Shown one piece after another: positions 42,141 to 54,612 of a stretch of 64,000 nt of DNA. The position numbers were made by a program, and so were the translations under genes. The stretch's first letter is position 1. Each line of letters starts with the position of its first letter. The notes beneath the pieces were generated by a model. That model searched no databases, was not told the DNA's origin, and saw only the letters and a list, made by a program, of their open reading frames with translations. This stretch comes from Moniliophthora roreri (taxonomy: Eukaryota > Basidiomycota > Agaricomycetes > Agaricales > Marasmiaceae): the NCBI GenBank assembly GCA_001466705.2, contig LATX02000234.1, positions 220,158-284,157 on the forward strand, read 5' to 3'.

Positions 42141-45100
42141 GAATCTCCCAATATGGCTTTGGTTTCTCGGATCACTGGCGCCCAAGGTTACCAAACTTTT
42201 CGAAAGCAGAATAATTGTCCCTTTCAACCCCATGGAGGACATCAGTCCTCTGGCAATCAGACCTACTGTCATCCGAATTCCAGAAATCAATCCAATGCTG
42301 GATACAAACAAGGGGGAAACAGTCAACAACATAAATCAACGGATCAGAAAAAGAAGCCAAGCCATCAGAAATCTAATCAAACGAAGAAGAGTTACAAAGG
42401 CAAAAAGCAAAATACCTTTGTTGCTGCCTTTGATAAAGGAGAAGATGTCGTTAACATGGCCTTCGCCACTGCAATTGATGAAGAAGGGGGAACTAGTGAT
42501 GAAGCTGAGGACTCTGAAATGGAGACTCAAATGGAGTATTCTAACCAATACTCACAAGCTTCAGATGAGGAAAACACACCTGATGTCGAGACTTTGTCAC
42601 TTGCATCTGGTAGACGTTCCTCAGCCCCTCTATGTCAACAATCTATCGTATACAAAACAGATGATGGAGAACTAATCTCTGATCAGGAAGTTGAAGATCC
42701 TTTTTGTCCAGATAATAGATTATCTTCACCAATTACTGGTAACAACAATGACGAAGAATCATTGGGCGAAGAAGATACAGATGACGAGGAAGATGAACTT
42801 GAGTCATCTGATGAATCCTTCCATACTGTACCACAAGGAGATGAGGATAAAGAAAATACTCCTCCCAAACCAATGGAAGCTGTCACTCCACCGATGAACT
42901 CAACTGGTTATTATCCCCAGTTGAATCCTCCTTCATACATGGAATCTAGTGTCTATTGTGGATCAGGACCAATTACTTTGGTACCTAGTTTCCCAGACCC
43001 TTCTGTTCCAAACAATTTCTCTCTTCATGCCTTAAGAGGACATTACTTGATTCCTCTAACACATTCCACTCCACCCATCATCGTACCAAATCCATTATTT
43101 ACCTGGATCAACTCTCTTGATGAATTCCTTGTGCAATTCCCAGATGAATTTATTAAATTGGGAATGATTAAAATGCAATACATCATCAATAAAGCTAGGC
43201 AAGAAGGATTATTGGATGAACCATGCATTCAAAACTATCTTGAAATAATGTACCTAGCCGTTCACAAGCCAATGGTTTATAGACACCTGCAACCTCACCA
43301 GAGTATCTTTGCTTTGTGTTCCAGCCAATGCGAACTGTGCAAGCACAAAATTGAACCATGGTCACAACACCTAGGCATGGGTGTTTATGCAGTATTACAG
43401 GAAAAACCAGATGGTGCAAGATACTGGACATATTGCACTCCTCCAGAATATCTCTTCAATGATATTCCTCAACCAGTTGATGCATCACTTCATGTTTTAG
43501 GCTTAGATGAACTATTCGTGACTGATGAATTCATCCTCATGGAACTACATTGCCACCCAGAAGCTAAATGCCTCTCTACTTGCCCAATATGCTCCAATCA
43601 TCTCTGTCAAGGCGAATATCATGGTGAAGGCCTTTACTATCTAGGCCAGACAGTTGTCAATAACAGTGATGAAATATTGCAACCACTTTCTATTATTGGA
43701 AATCCAGTTGACCTCACCATCGTCTACAAAGACAGAATCCCTGAATTTTATACCGAGCTTCCTGAACCAGCTAAACCATTTATCGATTCACAAGCTCTAT
43801 ACTGCACCACTTGTAGGGAATCACACACCCTTGATATATGGGCAGAAGAAAGCGAAAGTCGCAATCCCTGCCACACTGCTCTAGTGCACATTCCACACTA
43901 CGAAGATTTCCCTACAAAATCTTTCTGAATTAACATGGATCAAACTGGCATGAAACCTGGTGAATTAAAGAAATGGCCCCCTCTTAATGTGAATATCGAC
44001 ACCATTAAGAAAGGAAAGCCCATCAGATATTTCTATCCAGACGCTGCACAAAGGCGACAGGACACAAAGCCTCACCTTACATCTTGGCGAGTGCGAGTAT
44101 GCTCTGGACGTATTGTAAAAAGACAAAATGCTTTACCTCCAAACATCACTCCAAGATCTGTAATATGGATGCAACGTGCTGAAAAGCATAAAAGAATTGA
44201 ACAACAAGTCGAAGATGATGATGGTTATTATGCCAGCCCTGTCACTAATCCACCTTCACCCAAAAAGGGAAAAATAGGTGAGAGCAGCACCTTGAGAGCT
44301 TTCTGCTCCTAGCATAATACCACTCATTTGGAAACTGACTGTTCTGATGTTGAAACTGAAACAGTAAGCAAAGAAACTCAAAAATTCTTTAGTGAGATTT
44401 CCGGATGAACTGTTATGGAAACTGATCTGGACTCTACATTCCTAAAGGAATCTAGAGATATCGTCGATCAATCTGTGATCGATACTGCTATTAGACCAAG
44501 GTCTAATGAATTTTTTAAAAACCCAGGTCCTTCAGGATCCACTTTGCATTCTTCCGGAACTCTGGATAATAGTGCTGGTCTGTCTCAAATGGAACCAACA
44601 TGGCCAAACACAGCCACTACACCTTGGACTGATCTTATGCCATGTGGATGGCATGAGATGCATCACCCTGAATCGGCTTGCTCTCTTGTTGGAATACAAA
44701 CTTGGTCACAACTGCCAAGTTGGGTGGATGGTCCTTCTGATGCACCACTACCAGTTACTTCCTCACTGGAACCACTTCATGTTCCACCACCACAAGGATC
44801 ATCCAATATTATAGGCGCTGTAATTCATAATCCAACCCTGGAATACGCAATCGTGCCAACCTTTCAAACAGGAGAGATACCAGTTGACTTAAAACATTCA
44901 GACAAACAATTTGTCCTGCGACGATCAGAGGATCCAAATGATGCTCCACATAATGTTACCTTCGTAACTGGCAATGAAAACCATATTAGCTCATTCTATA
45001 ATCCTCTTGTTGCCCCAACTCCTCCTCCTGAAATTGCACAATGGGAAGAAGAAAACTGTTACAACTATGAACAAAACGAGGCAGACTATTATAATTGATA

Positions 45101-45230
45101 TGGTCAAGGCCCTATTATTCCTCTCAGTACTAATCACACTGAACAGAACAATTCTTACACCAATATTTTTCTTAAAAATATTGAAGATTGTGTTGTAAAT
45201 GTCTGTGCAACCAATATGTTCTGTACTTTA
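42141..45230 (+). pseudogene. copia C Cys/His-rich gag-pol spacer
   Basis: After an Asn/Gln/Lys-rich tail and a long acidic stretch (42480-42870), the frame to TGA at 43926 carries FALCSSQCELC then LGMGVY (about 43308), HPEAKCLSTCPIC (about 43553) and YCTTCRESHTLDIW (about 43797). These match the three modules of elements A and B in order and spacing, with little identity otherwise. The reading goes on past stops (43926, 44310, 44406) to EADYYN-stop at 45096, the counterpart of EVDYYDWYDQ in B. It supports the spacer as a conserved part of this copia lineage, not an accident of one element. Confidence 0.65.
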
Positions 45231-45234
45231 GTTT

Positions 45235-45922
45235 ACTACGTACGAGATGTTCTTTTAACATAGTTTTCTGATTGAGAAAACACTTAATCTTCTTGCAAAG
45301 AAGATTTTCAAAAAAGCATTTATAAATTCTAAATTTTAATTGTGTCCCCTCAACAAGAATATGTCTGGAGGATGCTAAATTTTCAAGTTCTGAGAATTAA
45401 TAGACAATACAATATATTAGAATAATTTCCATGCTGAGAAAACATTAAATTTTCTCTGGTTGAAAATACTCAGAAAATGCTGATAAGATAAGATAAAAAT
45501 TCCAAATTTTTTATTGTGGGAAAGTCAGAGAAAACACTAGGAAAACACTAGGAAAATGGTAGGAAAATTATGTGGAAATACTATATCTTATAGCAGTTTT
45601 CAGATAGTTTTCATATAATTTTCCTTTTGTATTTAACATGTTTTCCTTGATATAATATTCAAAATTTTATAAGGCAGAAAATCTAGTATATTTGTAATTA
45701 GAAAACTAAAGGATAATTTTATAATTTCATTGTTATAAAATTATTAGAAAATACAGACTCTTCTGGAAATTAAAATACAGAATATGCTTGCTGTTTTCAA
45801 TATGTGATGATAGCTTGAAACTAATAGAGTTTTCTGAGTGTTGTCTAGAAGTAAATATATAGCAGTATTCTGAGTGTATTTCCTTTGTATTAATAGCATG
45901 AAAAGAACACCTTGTACGTAGT
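45235..45922. mobile_element. AT-rich TIR element inside copia C
   Basis: Inverted ends: ACTACGTACGAGATGTTC at 45235 and GAACACCTTGTACGTAGT ending at 45922, about 22-30 bases of imperfect TIR. The interior is about 75% AT, full of GAAAACAC and AAAATT words, and has no coding frame. It lies between the spacer and the protease of element C. A clear target duplication is not visible. Confidence 0.65.
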
Positions 45923-47794
45923 GGTTGATTGTACTAGTAATAATAGTTTGAAATCGAACTCTGCATATTGGGTTCTTGGTTCTGCTGTGACCAACCACAT
46001 AAGTCCATTTATTGGAGATTTCTCTGAGTTACATGAGATAAACCCTATACATATTCAAGGGGTCAACGGAGGTGACACCATCACCAAAGCTGGAACCGTT
46101 ATTATCTCACACCAAAACTCCAATAAGGATATTCATCAAGTCAAATTGTCTCCAGTATTTTATCACATTTCGACTCCTAGCCGGAAATAAATTCACAATG
46201 AGAGGTTGTGATATCATATACTCTCATCTGGAAACCTCGATTCAATAGAAGAATAGGGACTTGCTCCTGTCTTTATTCTCTGGACAGGATAAGTACAAGT
46301 TCACATATCTAGAGACATACATTGAGCATCTCAATGTTCTTCAGGCTCTTGCTTCCACTGCCACTACTAAAACAGTGGATCCTATCATTGCACACAATCG
46401 TTTTGGACACATTCCAGAGTTAGTACTCAAAAAGTGTCACGATGCCTGTAAAGGTTTTTCCATGAAAGAATCGTTGAAGTTTGAACACCTTTGCACTGGA
46501 TGCACTTATGGGGGCATAAAGCAAAGGTCGTACCCAAACTTCTCGAAACGAGCATCTGAAGTTCTAGAACTAATCCATATGGATTTGGTGGAATTCCCTG
46601 TGGTTTCTTACCCAGAAAAATACAAATACACATTAATGATCATTGATGACCATTCCAGTTTTGGCTGGACTACTTTACAAAAATCAAAAACACAACTTGA
46701 AACTTTAGCCTCCTTTAAAATATTTAGAACTCAAATCAAAAAACAAACTGGGAAGCTTATTAAAACACTGCATATTGATTACAGGGGAGAATTCTTTGGG
46801 ACCTTATTCCAGAGGTATATTAAAGATTCTGGAATATGAATACAGTATTCCACTCCACATGAACATCAACAGGCTGGTAGAATTGAGCGCTTTAACGGTG
46901 TTATTCATGAGAAATCAGAAAAATTCCGTTTCAAAGCATGTCTTCCTACTGCCTGGTGGACTTATATGTTCCAAATTGCTGTTCATGTCTATAATAGAAC
47001 TCCAAACCAACACTTGTTATGGAAAACACCTGTTGAAATCCTTGATGGAAAGAAACCAGATGTTTCTTATTTTCGAACCCCAGGATGCACCACCTATGTA
47101 TACCTTGATAAAGAGCTCCAAGCACACAAATTAGCACCCAAAACAGAGAAAATGATCTTTATCGGATATGCTCCTGGCTCCAAGGCTTATCTCTTTATGA
47201 GAAACACAGGCAGGACCTTTACTTCATCTACTGCCATCTTTGACAAAAGTGATTTTCCAAAGTGCAAAACCTCATCAATTGAATCATCGCTTATTAAACG
47301 CGCCACCAATATACCTTTACCATCTTCCTTACAACATGATACCGACCACTTCATTACTGATTGGGACACCAATCAATTACCCAATCCAGAGGATAACCCT
47401 GAAGATCATCCTGCAGCACCTGATCTTAATCATGAAGATCTTGATGATCCAACATCAGTCGATAATGTACCAATTTCAGCACCTGTGCCACATCAACAGA
47501 TTGAACTCCGGCGCTCTATGTGACCTTCTCACATTCCTAATTGGTATGGAAGTGCATTTGGTACTCGTAACCCAGTTGAAATTCAACAAAACACACACTC
47601 TTACGGCAGAGCTACCGATACTCCTGCTGAATCTGTCTCAGTTTCTGCTCAAACATATGAAAATCTTGCAGATAATCCATCCTATTTTCTCACACATGTT
47701 GAACAGAAAGGGGGAGTTTGGCATCAACTAGATTCAATTCTTGCATGTGCTGCAAATTTTGACAACGTCTGAGAATGGATATATAAAGATATTC
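45923..47794 (+). pseudogene. copia C protease and integrase
   Basis: Protease site WVLGSAVTNHISPF (the usual D-S-G is G-S-A here), pre-integrase HNRFGHIPE ... CTGCTYGG, and the integrase core: ELIHMDLVEFP, HIDYRGEFFGTLF and HQQAGRIERFNGVIHEK, with all three DDE acidic residues present. Stops at 46188, 46247 and 46837 interrupt it. The C-terminal portion (YFRTPGCTTYVYLD) and acidic linker reach the insertion of element G at 47795. Target duplication TATTC at 47790-47794. Confidence 0.8.
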
Positions 47795-48177
47795 TGTTAC
47801 ATCACTTGCACAGCAACATCAACACTCAACAATACCAACACAGTAAAGTTGAGCTAAGGTTCAAGTTTGAGTTCGCTCAGAGGTTTCTGAGGTTCTGAGT
47901 TCCGACAGTTCTCTGCTGAACACAAGTTATGATTAACCAGGTCAAGCTGAAGAGCTAAGACCCAGTTTTACAGTCCTTAAATATGTACAATGTATATACT
48001 TGTTTGTATCTACTAGAACACCATAGAACTTGAGAGAATGTTTAGTAATACTACATCGGAGCCGTTTTATAGTCATATTGAAGCAAAAGGAAAGTTATAG
48101 AAAGAAAAGGAATAATGTGATCATGTGGTAGTACATAGTTCAACAATAAGAAAACCAAACAAAGTGTGTTTGTAACA
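47795..48177 (-). repeat. gypsy G 3' LTR (left in window)
   Basis: 383 bases, near-identical to the right copy. On the minus strand the purine run AAAAGAGGGGGTAG lies just before it, a good polypurine tract. Confidence 0.9.
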
Positions 48178-49376
48178 CTACCCCCTCTTTTACGTGGTAG
48201 ATCCCAATCTGACCACAGTCACTACACGTCCATCTGGCAACGTCACCTCCTGTGCCTCTCTGTCGGGTATTCCCACGAAGACCGGTACCAAATCGTCTGG
48301 GTCTTCTACATTTTCTTCAGCCGTTGCCTCATTGTTCTCTGTCACCGTAGAGGTCATTGTCATAGTCACACCCATAGAGATTGTAGTTAGGAGGCCGTGT
48401 GCTCCCAGGATTGTCCGTTCGAGGAAATTGATGTGGCCTTCATTGGAGATTGCAATGCCAAGGAATATGTCCAGGCGCAAATAATCTGCACTCCTTGCAA
48501 CGGTAGCTCGGACAGTTTTGGGCATGGTGGTATGCCATCTGGCACACAGGGCACAAAAAAACTTGTGCACCTCTTCCACCATAGCTCTCTGTTCAGCCTG
48601 TTCTGTGGTTTCGGAGATGTTCTCATCGTCCCATACTGAAGCTGGTGCCGGAGTAGTTATAGGGGGCCAGGGGGTTGGTAAATGTCCTTGTATCGATCTG
48701 AATTCCTGGGTGGGTGCGGACGGCATCTCAGATGCTGATAAAGGTGGGATTGAACTGTCCATTTGCCAAGAAAGGTACTGAGGGAGGGGGCGAGTTGTCC
48801 GTCGTTGATGTTGAAGGGGTCAAAGACGGGGGGGTGGCGGTGCAGTGTCAGGCTGAGGTTCAGCAGTGGGAGTGGGAGATGCTGAGGCGACACCAATGGA
48901 CTGGGCATAGATGGGGGAGGAATCACGACTTGGGCTGTTGGAAGGGTAGGTGAGCCCAGAGGTGGAATCAGAACTGGAGGGGGGCTCAAGTTTGGGGACC
49001 AAGGGGGCAGGACTAGTTGGCCTAGGTAAAATAGGCTCTGTTCCGGAACGACGGGGCAAAGTCAGTTCTGATCGCAGGCAAGCTCCACAGCTGCCCCAAT
49101 CCTGGCTTGGTACGTCTCTGCTGCTCATATGAATGCTGGATCATTTGGATTTGAGTCACAAACATCCACGGGGAGGGGACCTAACCCAAACAATTGGGTA
49201 CGGAGTTGAAGTTCGAGTCGCTCAGAGTTAACTGGGAAAGACAGTACCATCATCGGCTCCTGCAAGATCAGAGGGTTTGGTCCACTGGCCATTGCATTGA
49301 AAGCCAGATTAGCCACATATACATTTGTCTCCTCAATGATTGCATTGAGAGAGGCACATTGATCAGCCCCAGGAAG
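48178..49376 (-). CDS. unidentified 3' coding region of element G
   Basis: Begins where RT similarity stops (DFLG/ADQC). Minus-strand frames: 49388-49125 with [20 protein letters not shown] and [20 protein letters not shown]; a proline-rich stretch (48989-48660); and 48762-48190 with [19 protein letters not shown] and [20 protein letters not shown]. They could be one broken protein of some 380 residues. I recognise no integrase, RNase H, chromodomain or known host domain. It may be an extra 3' gene of this gypsy lineage brought next to RT by deletion, or captured host sequence. Confidence 0.45.
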
Positions 49377-50220
49377 TCTATTTCGCAAATGTCAAATTGG
49401 CACTTATGCGGCTTAAGGTAGAGGTCCTGTTCTTTCAGCCGTTGAAGTAACCTTTTAGTTCTATTATGATGTTCTTCTTCGGTTTTCGAGTATATCAAGA
49501 TGTCGTCCATGTACACCAGACACCATCCTTCAGCCATAAAGTCTTGCAGAACGTCATTCATGAAAGCCTGGAAAGTAGCCGGCGAATTCATAAGTCCAAA
49601 GAACATTACTGTGGGCTCGAACAGCCCCTGGTTGGTCTTGAACACGGCTTTCCACTGATCTCCATCTTTGATTCGAATGTTGTTGTATCTATTACACAGG
49701 TCTAATTTCGAGAAGATGGTGGCGTCTTTTAATTTGTCAATTAGGTCCGATACAAGAGGTAAAGGGTACACATTTTTGATGGTCCCATGATTCAGCCGTC
49801 AGTAGTCTTGCGTCAGTCGTAATTTCCCCTTTTTCTTCTTTTCTACGAAGAAGAACGGTGATGCCATGGGAGATTTCGACTTCCGAATGTACCCTTTTCG
49901 AAGATTTTCTCACAAGAAGTTGTCCAATTTGGTTTGTTCCAGTGCCGTAAGAGAATAGATTTTACAGTCTCGTGGTGTGAATTCCGGTTTGAGCTTGATC
50001 ACATGGTCATAGGACCGAGATACTGGGAATCGTTCAGCTGCCTTATCTTCGAATTGGTCTTGATACTCCCTTAGGTAATTGGGTATTGTGCTGCGAGTGT
50101 CCTTGTCCTGTTGGTTAATGCTGTGTTCAAGTTGTTGGGAAGCGGATAACTTAGCTCTGATGTCTACCCTTCAGAGAGACTCCTCCGAAAGTTCAAAGCT
50201 CAGGACTCCGCGAACTTGAG
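49377..50220 (-). pseudogene. gypsy G reverse transcriptase (5' part)
   Basis: Minus strand, in order: [72 protein letters not shown] and [17 protein letters not shown]. These are the fingers, palm and catalytic YMDD of Ty3/gypsy RT. Stops (for example before RLNHGTIKN) interrupt it. The thumb, RNase H and integrase are absent. Confidence 0.88.
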
Positions 50221-50236
50221 GGATTTTCACGTATCG

Positions 50237-50656
50237 TCAGTTCGGGAAGGTGGTGTGTCCTGTGATCCAGTTGACATCTGGGTTGTACTTCCTTAACCAG
50301 GGTAATCCCAAAATAACTTCTTTCTTTTCTAACCTAGAGATCAGAAAGGTGTCAGTCATTTCCTTGGTTCCAATGACATATGTGGCCGTTACCAATTGCA
50401 TAATCCATGCTGTTTTATTGGGGGTTCCATCAATGTTGAATACTTTGATCTTGTGACGTAGTTGACTGGGTGTTAGCCCCAATTTTACAGCTTTTTCTGG
50501 ACTCATGAAGAGTCTGCCTGCTCCGGAATCTAGAAGCGTGTTTGTTCTGACTTTTTCTATCTTGTTGTTGTAAGACAATGGAATGTGCATAGAATTGCGA
50601 CTCTGCTTAGCTATTACAACGTTCGAGATAGTAATTGGTAGTGGTGGGGAGAGCAT
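50237..50656 (-). pseudogene. gypsy G aspartic protease
   Basis: Frame of 139 codons with TLLDSGAGRLFMSPEKAVKL (active site D-S-G) and VILGLPWLRKYNPDVNW (second conserved loop, as usual in Ty3/gypsy protease). The frame is uninterrupted, but it is separated from gag by stops and so would not be made as part of gag-pol. Confidence 0.85.
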
Positions 50657-50673
50657 CGGCCTCTTCTGCTATT

Positions 50674-51996
50674 TTAAAAACCCTCTGCTTCCATAATGTC
50701 CAATAACTCCATCTGCTGTTCCGTTTCTTGTTCCCACACAATAGCTTGGATTTTTACATAAGCCTCCCAGGCGCTCCGCTTCTTTTTCTCTTCTTTTCTC
50801 TCCTTCTGTTTGGTAGGGCAATCTCTGGCCATGTGGCCTTGCTTAGCGCATTGGAAGCATCGTCCATTGGCCATATACTTCTTCCATTCTTCCTCATTCA
50901 GTTGAGTCTCTACTCAGTTGATAGTGACCTTTTTCTTTTTGTCGTCAACAACCCTAAATTTCTTGGGCTTCTGTACTGCCTCGTAGTACTTATACTGTTC
51001 ATCATATCGGATGGCCGCTTCGTACCATCCTTCCAAGTCGGAGGGTCTCCCTTGCAGTTGGTTCAGAATTTTCGCCACTAGTGAGTTTGGTAGGCCTTTC
51101 CAGAAGATGTGAATAAGCGCTTGATCATCGTATCCTGATTCGTCGGCCATGACCCTGAATTCGTTTACGTAGTTGTCTGCTCTTTTGGTCATCTTTGATT
51201 CCTCAATTCAGATCTGTGCCTCAGCCTGTATGTCTGCTGGCAAATAATGTTTCTTGAACTCATCTTTGAGTTTGTCAAATGTAAGTTCCGGGTCTTTGCT
51301 TTTTCAGTTAAAGATCTTCTCAGTTTGGGTCTTTTTCCATGACTGGGTTTCTCGTCCTCAGAGATAGGACAGCATAAATAGACACTTCTTCTCGTCTGTG
51401 TCATAATCAGTTGGGTGCATGCAGATATAGATTTCGACTTCCATAAGAAACCTCTTCGTGTCCTTTCTATCTCCTTCAAAAGGGTCCGGAGCCGCTACTT
51501 TGAATCCCTTGTCCTTCTTCTTCTTTTCCATTTCTTCCAGAACTGCAGTCAAGATTTCGATCATCATCTGGGTCTGGCTCTTCTCCTCCTTCGGCTTCGA
51601 CCTCAGGGTTGAGCTGCCACCTTTGGACATTGTTTCTTCTTCATAAGCGCTGAAGAGCGATAAGCTGGTTGATTCTTCAGGTAATTTCTCTGTCTTCTTG
51701 TCTGATGAGTTCAAGTTCTCGTTTGTAGGCGAGTCTTCTTCAATGGATTCTGGAGTTGAGCTGTTCTTGGTCTCTTCAACTGCTAGTTCTTTAGTATCTG
51801 TTATTTCTTCTGGCCCAAGCAAGTTGCTCAACTGCTGGATGGCAGTCTGCCAGTGATGGCGGGTTATAATTGTATGCGAAGTCGATGTGGGGTTCCCTGG
51901 GATGCTGATCCCTAGTCTGGGTAGCTGTTCTGTCAACGAGATGTCCTTATCGATCTTCTGTTCTTCTTCCGCAGTCAACGGTGACTTTGGGGGCAT
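50674..51996 (-). pseudogene. gypsy G gag with CCHC knuckle
   Basis: Starts MPPKSPLTAEEEQKIDKDIS at 51996. After an acidic N-terminal region comes the retrotransposon gag domain (FEGDRKDTKRFLMEVEIYIC, YVNEFRVMADESGYDDQALI) and near the end the zinc knuckle CFQCAKQGHMARDC (about 50850). Four stop codons interrupt it. This classical knuckle contrasts with the copia elements in the window. Confidence 0.87.
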
Positions 51997-52052
51997 TGTG
52001 GTGAGTGATGCCTAAACCTTGGTGGGTCGGCATTTGATCAGCTTGACCTTAT

Positions 52053-52434
52053 GTTATGTCACTTGCACAGCAACGTCAACACTCAACAATACCAATGTGG
52101 TAAAGTTGAGCTAAGGTTCAAGTTTGAGTTCACTCAGAGGTTTCTGAGGTTCTGAGTTCCGACAGTTCTCTGCTAAACACAAGTTATGATTAACCAGGTC
52201 AAGCTGAAGAGCTAAGACCCAGTTTTACAGTCCTTAAATACGTACAATGTATATACTTGTTTGTATCTACTAGAACACCATAGAACTTGAGAGAACGTTT
52301 AGTAATACTACATTGGAGCCATTTTATAGTCATATTGAAGCAAAAGGGAAGTCATAGAAAGAAAAGGAATAACGCGATCATGTGGTAGTATAGAGTTCAA
52401 CAATAAGCAAACCAAACAAAGTGTGTTCGTAACA
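52053..52434 (-). repeat. gypsy G 5' LTR (right in window)
   Basis: 382 bases, TGTTATGTCACTTGCACAG to GTAACA, followed by the TATTC target duplication. Confidence 0.9.
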
Positions 52435-52439
52435 TATTC

Positions 52440-53949
52440 TAACTTGTTCTGAGAATGAACAAGTAGAATGGCTCAAGGCATGCAAAGAAGAACTATCTTC
52501 ATTACGACAGCAACACGTTTTCAAAGAAGTAACCTTACTCACAGTCAGAAAACCATCAAATCCAGATGGGTTTTTGATGTCAAGTCTAATGGTCGCAAGA
52601 AAGCTAGACTTGTTGTGAAAGGTTTTTTACAAATCGAAGGAATAGATTATGATGAAGTCTTCTCTCCTGTAGTCTGGTATAACACTATCAGACTACTACT
52701 TGCCTTAGCAGCTATTGAAGATTGGGATATAGAAGCACTGGATGTGAAAACAGCATTTCTATATGGCGAATTAGAGAAAGAAATTTACATGGAACAACCC
52801 AAAGGCTTCATAAAGGACAAAACCAAAGTTTGGCAACTACACTGCACTTTGTATGGCTTAAAACAAGCATCACATTCCTGGTGGAAAGCCTGCAAACAAT
52901 TGATGAAGAAACTCAGATTCACACAATGTTCTTCAGACTCTGGTGTCTATGTATATATACAAGGAAATGACATTATCCTAGTCATCATATATGTTGATGA
53001 TGCATTATTCATGGGCTCAAATCATACCCTACTATGGAAGAAGAAGAATGAATTTATGACCATATGGGAATGCAGAGACTTAGGCGAACCAACAGAATTC
53101 CTTCGTATGAGAATCATTAGGGATTGAAAATGGAGAACAATCTCCATCAATCAATATGATTATCTGGAGAAAATTCTCCAACGATTTGGAATTATTAACG
53201 CCAAAATTGCACGGATACCACTCCCTACCGGGTACAAACCTGAAGACAATAACTTGGATCCAGATCTAGACATTAAAGCCAAATTCCAATCAGTGATTGG
53301 ATCATTACTATACTTGTGCTTAGGCACAAGGCCCAACATTAGCTTTGCAGTAATCAAAATGTCACAGTTTTCTTCAAATCCATCCAAAGAACACTTGGAT
53401 CGAGCACTGTACATTATGAAATACTTGCTTGGAACTTGCCGATACTCTATCAATTATAGAGGAAACACCACTAAAGGGTTCATTGCATATTCAGATGCAG
53501 AATGGGCATCAGATCCAACAAGGAAGTGAAAATCACAGGCAGGATACATTATTCAGTTTGCTGAAGGACCTGTCAGCTGGGTTTCTATGAAACAGAAAAC
53601 CTTAGCTTTATCCTCCACTGAAGCAGAATATATGGCAGCCTCTGACTGTGCTTGCGAAATTCAGTGTATCAAGAACCTTTTTTCAGAAATTGGTTACAAT
53701 CTTGATCAGTTCCCTTTACTTCTCGATAACCAAGAATCTATATTCCCTACAGACAACGATGTCACAATGCAACGATCAAAACATATTGACATGCATTATC
53801 ATCACATATGGGAATGTACAGAACACCGAGGGATAGATATCAGATATGTTCCTACAAAGGATCAAATAGCTGATATATTCACTAAAAACCTTGCCTATCC
53901 CACCTTCGAATACCTACAAGCAAAATTAGGCATCACCTTTAATGCTTAA
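52440..53949 (+). pseudogene. copia C reverse transcriptase and RNase H
   Basis: Resumes copia pol after element G: IKSRWVFDVKSNGRKKARLV, DVKTAFLYGELEKEIYMEQP, LYGLKQASHSWW and IIYVDDALFMGSN (catalytic YVDD at 52989-53000). Then RNase H with FIAYSDAEWASD, LSSTEAEYMAASDCA, LLLDNQESIF and KHIDMHYHHIW. Two stops (53125, 53527) interrupt an otherwise complete reading that ends at TAA 53947-53949. This is the only full copia RT in the window. Confidence 0.9.
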
Positions 53950-53986
53950 CAATATTCTTCAATATACAGTCACAGATATGGGGGCA

Positions 53987-54607
53987 TGTTGAGATAATGT
54001 GAAGTCATCACATGACTATCACATGATCTTGAACACATATCCACATCCATAGATCTCAAGATCCTAGAAGCAGTTTGACTCAGTCCAAGTCAATTAGAAG
54101 AACAATAGAGAAGCTATACTTAGCACAATAAGATAGCTATTTTTAGATTCTATTGTCTTGCGCAGCAGACTGTCCAGGTGCAGAGCTTGCCTTATACAGA
54201 ACTACCTATATCTGGTAGATTCAGGCTGCGGCCACAGCAGCCCATTGTCTGAGTCATTCAGAACAATAAGATCTATACTTAGATACTTATTGTTCACCAT
54301 AAGTAGATATCCATTGTTCGATATATCTAGTAGGATTAGGCATCTACATAGGTAAACACTAGAATAGTATATAAGGACACCTGTATGAGGCTTAATCCTT
54401 AAGACCTCAACCTCTTCCTGTACTCTTCGGTACACAGAGAATTTACTCTCTTATCTGCACATTGTCACAAGTGACTAGCAAGTCATATATAGGGATCACC
54501 CCCATATAACAATGTGAGTTGAAGACACATTTACCACTACACTGCTATGCTGCTGGCAATGACTAAGAGCTAGGCTCAACGTCCTCTTGCCCCATATCAC
54601 TTCGACA
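53987..54607 (+). repeat. copia C 3' LTR
   Basis: 621 bases, after the purine-rich AGATATGGGGGCA, followed by the GGAAC target duplication. Confidence 0.92.
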
Positions 54608-54612
54608 GGAAC

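Larger units (their letters stand above)
47795..52434 (-). mobile_element. truncated Ty3/gypsy element G, nested in C
   Basis: LTRs 47795-48177 and 52053-52434 (TGTTA...TAACA), flanked by TATTC on both sides (47790-47794, 52435-52439). The genes run on the minus strand: gag, zinc knuckle, protease and the first part of RT. RT ends shortly after its YMDD-containing core; RNase H and integrase are missing and a different region leads to the LTR. Non-autonomous by content. Confidence 0.9.
39977..54607 (+). mobile_element. Ty1/copia element C, nested in B
   Basis: LTRs of 620 and 621 bases (39977-40596, 53987-54607) that are nearly identical, flanked by GGAAC on both sides (39972-39976, 54608-54612). 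It is younger than its host element B and from a different copia family. It carries gag, a Cys/His-rich spacer, protease-integrase and RT-RNase H, split by the gypsy element G and a TIR element. Several stops and a frameshift show it is inactive. Confidence 0.92.

Noticed and set aside
48166..49132. Plus-strand frames over the 3' region of element G
   Set aside because: They are antisense to the longer minus-strand frames and have no codon or motif support.
47795..52434. Endogenous virus
   Set aside because: Gag, protease, RT and LTRs fit a Ty3/gypsy retrotransposon; no envelope-like gene is seen.
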